The notes below the pieces were generated by a model, which did not search any database, was not told the origin of the DNA, and worked only from the letters and a program-made list of their open reading frames with translations. From Gibbula magus (Eukaryota; Mollusca; Gastropoda; Trochida; Trochidae), in NCBI GenBank assembly GCA_936450465.1, contig OW388289.1:74016593-74080592 (forward strand): DNA of 64,000 nt. The letters are read 5' to 3'. Position numbers and translations under genes: made by a program. This document shows, piece after piece, positions 60,649 through 64,000 of the stretch. Numbering within the stretch: position 1 is the first letter of the stretch; each line of letters starts with the position of its first letter.

Positions 60649-62100
60649 ATGTTCCCCGGCTCCTATGCCCGAGCTGCTGGTCTGCAGAGTGAACTTTGTC
60701 GGGGGTCTCTGACTCGGGTTGCGGGCAGAGAGATAGACTGCACCCGACATCTGGATATATGCAGGAAACACTTGAAGAGTAGGATGACGTCCATTAAACA
60801 TCAGCAGGATCAGCTGAGGAAAAGTGTGCAGGAATACTCTCTCAAACTGAAGCACAACCGGAGGGAAAGGGAAGTGAGGCTGCAATCTGATCTTGCCTTC
60901 GATAGAAGATGTTTGCGTTTGGCCTTGGAGAGTGAACGAAAGGTGTTGAGTGAGTTTGAAGAAGATCACGAGGATGTCAAGAACTTGGACATTATACAAG
61001 AAAAGATGCCTCCGCCAATAGACAACACTTTATCGTTGTTCAAACGGAATGAAAAGTTTTCGATGTGTAATAGTTATGTGGATGGATCAATTCTACAAGA
61101 AACCAATGAGACAAATAATTTGAAATTAGACAGCAACACTAATGTGCAGCTTAGGAGACATTCAATAACAGCTCAAAATAACATGGTCAGAAAATGTACA
61201 GAGGTGTTGAACAGTGTTAACCAAAATAATCAGAACAAGATCAATCGTCAACAAGTAAACGGACCTGAGCACACCATCTCTCCAAAGGACTCAAGCATCA
61301 TGGTCGTGCATCCAAGGATTTTGGGTAACAATAGCACTTACAAAAGCGAACATAATTTGGAAAGACGATCATGTAAGGGTAATCCAATCACAAATAAAAC
61401 TGACAGTAACAGCAGATTGATAACTGACAGAATGGATAAGAAACATGCTCTGTTCAATAATAAGCTCAAAGGAAGGCTTTTTGGGCACGTGAATGAAAGT
61501 AGGACTAAACTTGATTCTCGAGGAGGTGAACGGACTGCCAGATTTGACGATAACAAGGCAGAAAGGTTGCCGGACATTAAGAGCCGAATGAACAGTGGTC
61601 ATAGAGTGCCAGGTTCTGTTGACGTTCCAGACAGACAGGAAGTTCCTGACACTCGGGACAACATCTTCTTTAGAGGTCCACACGGAGCACAGGGGGTTTC
61701 TCACGATCTCATCCGTACAGCTGCCATTACATACCCAATAAGATACGGTTATAATGAGCAGAATGCTGATGATAATAGCAAACGGAAATATAGTTTTGAT
61801 AACAAGGCAACAAACACTGCAAGAAGATATTGGCAAGTTCTAAAAGAAAACAAGCTGAAGAAGAAGCGTGCAAGCAGTAGGTCTTATGCTCTCTGGAAAA
61901 GAGTTGTCAAACACACAAAGTCAATTAACGAACAAAAGAAGTCCAAATGGAAGAGTGTCGACGTGAGTTATGTTCTTCAAATACCTAGGAGAGAACCGAA
62001 AGCAGGAACACAGCTTGTTACAGTAAATGAAGGCAGGATCCGTAACAGAACTGGGGAAATCAAGAGTTCTTCCTTCAACGATGTGGTCAAGAAGAGGTAA
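60649..62100 (+). CDS. Uncharacterised coiled-coil, basic protein, 483 aa; intact member of the tandem family
   Basis: The longest open frame in the window and the only intact copy of a family with pseudogenes at 31.9 and 49.6 kb. The ATG at 60649 is the first after an in-frame TGA (60604). A TTTCAG at about 60481-60486 could be a splice acceptor, so an upstream non-coding exon is possible. Residues ~33-115 are rich in Lys, Glu, Gln and Leu and look like a coiled coil (HQQDQLRKSVQEYSLKLKHN). The middle is Asn/Ser-rich and probably disordered. Residues ~265-360 hold the part best preserved in the pseudogene (VNESRTKLDSRGGE; VPDTRDNIFF). The C-terminal ~100 residues are strongly basic with a nuclear-localisation-like KLKKKR near residue 404. 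There is no signal peptide, membrane segment or enzyme motif. A MITE lies four bases past the stop. Function unknown; a nuclear or cytoskeletal structural role is only inference. Confidence 0.82.
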   Translation: MFPGSYARAAGLQSELCRGSLTRVAGREIDCTRHLDICRKHLKSRMTSIKHQQDQLRKSVQEYSLKLKHNRREREVRLQSDLAFDRRCLRLALESERKVLSEFEEDHEDVKNLDIIQEKMPPPIDNTLSLFKRNEKFSMCNSYVDGSILQETNETNNLKLDSNTNVQLRRHSITAQNNMVRKCTEVLNSVNQNNQNKINRQQVNGPEHTISPKDSSIMVVHPRILGNNSTYKSEHNLERRSCKGNPITNKTDSNSRLITDRMDKKHALFNNKLKGRLFGHVNESRTKLDSRGGERTARFDDNKAERLPDIKSRMNSGHRVPGSVDVPDRQEVPDTRDNIFFRGPHGAQGVSHDLIRTAAITYPIRYGYNEQNADDNSKRKYSFDNKATNTARRYWQVLKENKLKKKRASSRSYALWKRVVKHTKSINEQKKSKWKSVDVSYVLQIPRREPKAGTQLVTVNEGRIRNRTGEIKSSSFNDVVKKR

Positions 62101-62107
62101 ATATTAA

Positions 62108-62470
62108 AGGGGCAGTAGCACGTTTTTTTCTTTGAAATAAGTCGATGAAATGTATTTGAAAAATAATGTCACTAAAAGTATAACACCTTCTCTGTTCAGA
62201 AAATCAAGTTTAAAAGGAGCGTACATGGTTCTGTAAAGCCATGAGAATCGATTTTGTCATTCGAAATAATAAAATGTGTTCAATGTGTTCACAATAAATT
62301 GGCCGCCATGCACTATTTGCTTTAAACGCAACACTGTTATAACCCCTACAGATCATTGGTTTGCTTAAGAACATGTTTTACCCTCTAAAGTAAATAAAAA
62401 TGACATAAACTATCATTATCAATGGGAAATTTGTAAAAATAAAATTTGCAAAAAAAGTGCTACTGCCCCT
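62108..62470. mobile_element. TTAA-flanked MITE, copy 2, in the 3' flank of the intact gene
   Basis: Inverted ends AGGGGCAGTAGCACG and GTGCTACTGCCCCT, with TTAA outside each (62104-62107, 62471-62474). Same family as 53692-54045, in the opposite internal orientation (TGTTCACAATAAATTGG versus its complement). The homologous place behind the unit 5 pseudogene (51039-51044) is unoccupied. Because it starts only a few bases after the stop codon it probably forms most of the gene's 3' UTR. Confidence 0.9.
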
Positions 62471-62474
62471 TTAA

Positions 62475-63220
62475 AAACAAGCAGAGGTTTATAGAGGTTT
62501 AACACACCTTGTTTCTGCACATTCTCAGTTGTCATATAGAGACGTACATAGCCTTGTAGCTTCTACATTTTCAGTAACAGTGTCATACATGTATATTGGA
62601 AAAGTATCATTTAATCATTTTATTGTAACTAACCAAAATACACTTTGTATTATGATAAAACAATCTTTTTTGTCTATAATATATTCAAAGTGAAAAATGC
62701 TATTTTAGTAGTACTCAGTCAAGCTTTGGAGATATCTCCCTTTGGATGAAGATGAAAACAATTCCATTAAATATCTTCTTTCAGAGTTGAATATCTTAAA
62801 TTGACATTTTTGCAATTGTTTGCATCAGCTAATTCATTGTTCAGTTATTAATATTGACACATTTTACGTTAGGTTTAATTCACTTGTATTTTTAAGTAAT
62901 AAACTGATATCGGGATATGTATCATATCGCCACCCATGCATCGTCTTGCATGTTACTTACTTGCTCAATATATCGTATTGCTAGGGAAAATTAATATCGT
63001 GATACATCGTATTGCCACATCGTCCACAATACACAGCTCTATTCATCATCATTCAAACCAACACAGGATGATTGTTTCACATATCAAGTTTCATTTCAAT
63101 ATAAGCGTACTCTTGAGCTATTTCTACTATCTGTATTCATAAGCATTTATTTATTCTGCTTTTCACTTTTAATATTTTAGTAGTTGGAAAGTTTTATCAA
63201 AGTGTCACACGCAGAAGTAC
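62475..63220. other. 3' flank of the intact gene, no further gene seen
   Basis: AACAAGCAGAGGTTTATAGA (62477) continues the homology to the flank of the unit 5 pseudogene. The rest is AT-rich. AATAAA at about 62898 is a possible polyadenylation signal. Confidence 0.4.
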
Positions 63221-63224
63221 AAAT

Positions 63225-63325
63225 TAGTTTGCTTGACAACGACATTAGAACCTATGTCGAAACGTCTCCTATGCGGAATAAAAGATGTTGTATATCCATA
63301 AATACTGTCGTCATTCTATATCAAG
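63225..63325 (+). mobile_element. Solitary Penelope-like element terminus
   Basis: CTTGACAACGACATTAGAAC and CTATGTCGAAACGTC, followed by GATGTTGTATATCCATAAAT, are the reverse complement of the PLE 3' end at 47690-47765. No coding part accompanies it, so this is an end fragment in opposite orientation to the PLEs at 43-49 kb. Confidence 0.7.
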
Positions 63326-63484
63326 ATTAGGTCTTGCCAATGAAAACTTTGGACTGAATAGAAGGTTTCAGACTTTTTATACAGGCAGGACTTTACAAAT
63401 ACCAACACCTCAACCTCTAGGTTCAGGGGATCAATCTTAACTGAATAAACTTTCAAGTAAGTAAGGAAGTAAGTGAAACGCTAC

Positions 63485-63740
63485 AAAAACTACTATAATT
63501 AGCCTGAAGGCCGAGGTGCCTGTATCCCGTCTGAATGATGGAGCAGCTTGAACCAGAACACCGACACCATCGATCAGATGTTGCCGAGACGTTCCGACTT
63601 CTTGATGTTCTGTATGTACACCCTCTCATGCATAACTAGAAGCGGAAGTATCATTATATGGAAATGAGGAATATTACTTCTCTTGTACACGTGATTGCAT
63701 AACATTAGCGAGTGCTGATCACGAGGTAAAACGAGCATTT
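63485..63740 (+). repeat. Unit 6: fragment of the 3' block
   Basis: GACACCATCGATCAGATGTT and neighbouring sequence (63500-63600) match 36430-36500, 51950-52020 and 32690-32740. It is interrupted at about 63745 by a SINE, and the rest lies beyond the window or is lost. Confidence 0.65.
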
Positions 63741-63744
63741 GGGG

Positions 63745-64000
63745 TTGGTGGGGTAGGTGAGTTGGGGTTTGACGTCGCTTTCAAGAGTATTTCACTTATA
63801 TCACGGCTGCTAGTATTAGTGCAGGGAGAAAGCCTGCGACCCCGTTATGGCTATACATTGAGATGAAACTTGCGAGCATCGGCTGGAACTAGCGAACCAT
63901 GGTTGGTACTGCGTTGAAATTCAGTGTAGCATTGGACCCAAACCTTACTGCTTGTAGAACATTTCTCTATCGTAGACAAACTTGTCGAAGCCCTTGCGGG
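63745..64000 (-). mobile_element. tRNA-derived SINE, copy 2, cut by the window edge
   Basis: The reverse complement matches 23495-23750: GCAGTAAGGTTTGGGTCCAA, ATGGTTCGCTAGTTCCAGCC, GCAGGCTTTCTCCCTGCA and GTGATATAAGTGAAATACTC. The tRNA-like head would lie at or beyond the right end of the window. Confidence 0.85.

Noticed and set aside
61369..61836. 155-codon minus-strand frame
   Set aside because: Antisense shadow of the 483-aa coding sequence.

Overview
The window looks like animal nuclear DNA, most likely from a mollusc (gastropod-like; not provable from sequence alone). It is AT-rich, almost free of long reading frames, and full of microsatellites, foldback elements, a tRNA-derived SINE, a Tc1-type transposon, non-LTR retrotransposon tails and Penelope-like elements (PLEs). 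There is no sign of bacterial operons, CRISPR or plasmid/phage genes. Only two long intact reading frames stand out: an uncharacterised 427-codon gene on the minus strand (6594-7877) and an uncharacterised 483-codon gene on the plus strand (60649-62100).

Layout. 1-6.5 kb: AT-rich intergenic DNA with a pair of foldback elements (2.39-3.13 kb). 6.49-8.0 kb: the 427-aa gene. 8.0-18.6 kb: intergenic DNA holding a duplicated palindrome block, a 1-kb minisatellite of a ~20-bp unit running straight into (CT)63, LINE 3' ends, a degenerate AAGTCAACATTTCACC-type satellite and clusters of the palindrome GCCCATGGGC. 18.9-64 kb: the most informative part. It is an ancient tandem segmental duplication, all copies in plus orientation. 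One full unit is: 5' block (about 2 kb, upstream of the gene), a gene of the 483-aa family, a 3' block, and a connector. I can trace six units: unit 1 (18.99-20.56 kb, 5' block only, followed by Tc1, SINE and PLE debris and a Mutator-like miniature element at 27.25-27.85 kb); unit 2 (29.2-34.4 kb, with a short pseudogene at 31.87-32.12 kb); unit 3 (35.4-39.7 kb, gene missing, 5' block joined directly to 3' block); unit 4 (39.85-44.23 kb, gene replaced by LINE and PLE sequence); unit 5 (44.26-57.2 kb, same LINE/PLE insertions plus a pseudogene at 49.64-50.99 kb); unit 6 (57.3 kb to beyond the window, with the only intact gene).

Because the units are paralogous, they act as empty-site controls for each other. 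They show precisely where young mobile elements landed: a TIR element filled with palindromic TCCTAATTAGGA repeats (52209-52910, target duplication GATATC), two TTAA-flanked MITEs (53692-54045 and 62108-62470, the latter a few bases after the stop codon of the intact gene), and an 81-bp insert flanked by AAATTA (36866-36946).

The clearest candidates for something undescribed are the tandem gene family itself, the palindrome-array element, and the 427-aa gene. No function can be given for either protein from sequence alone.
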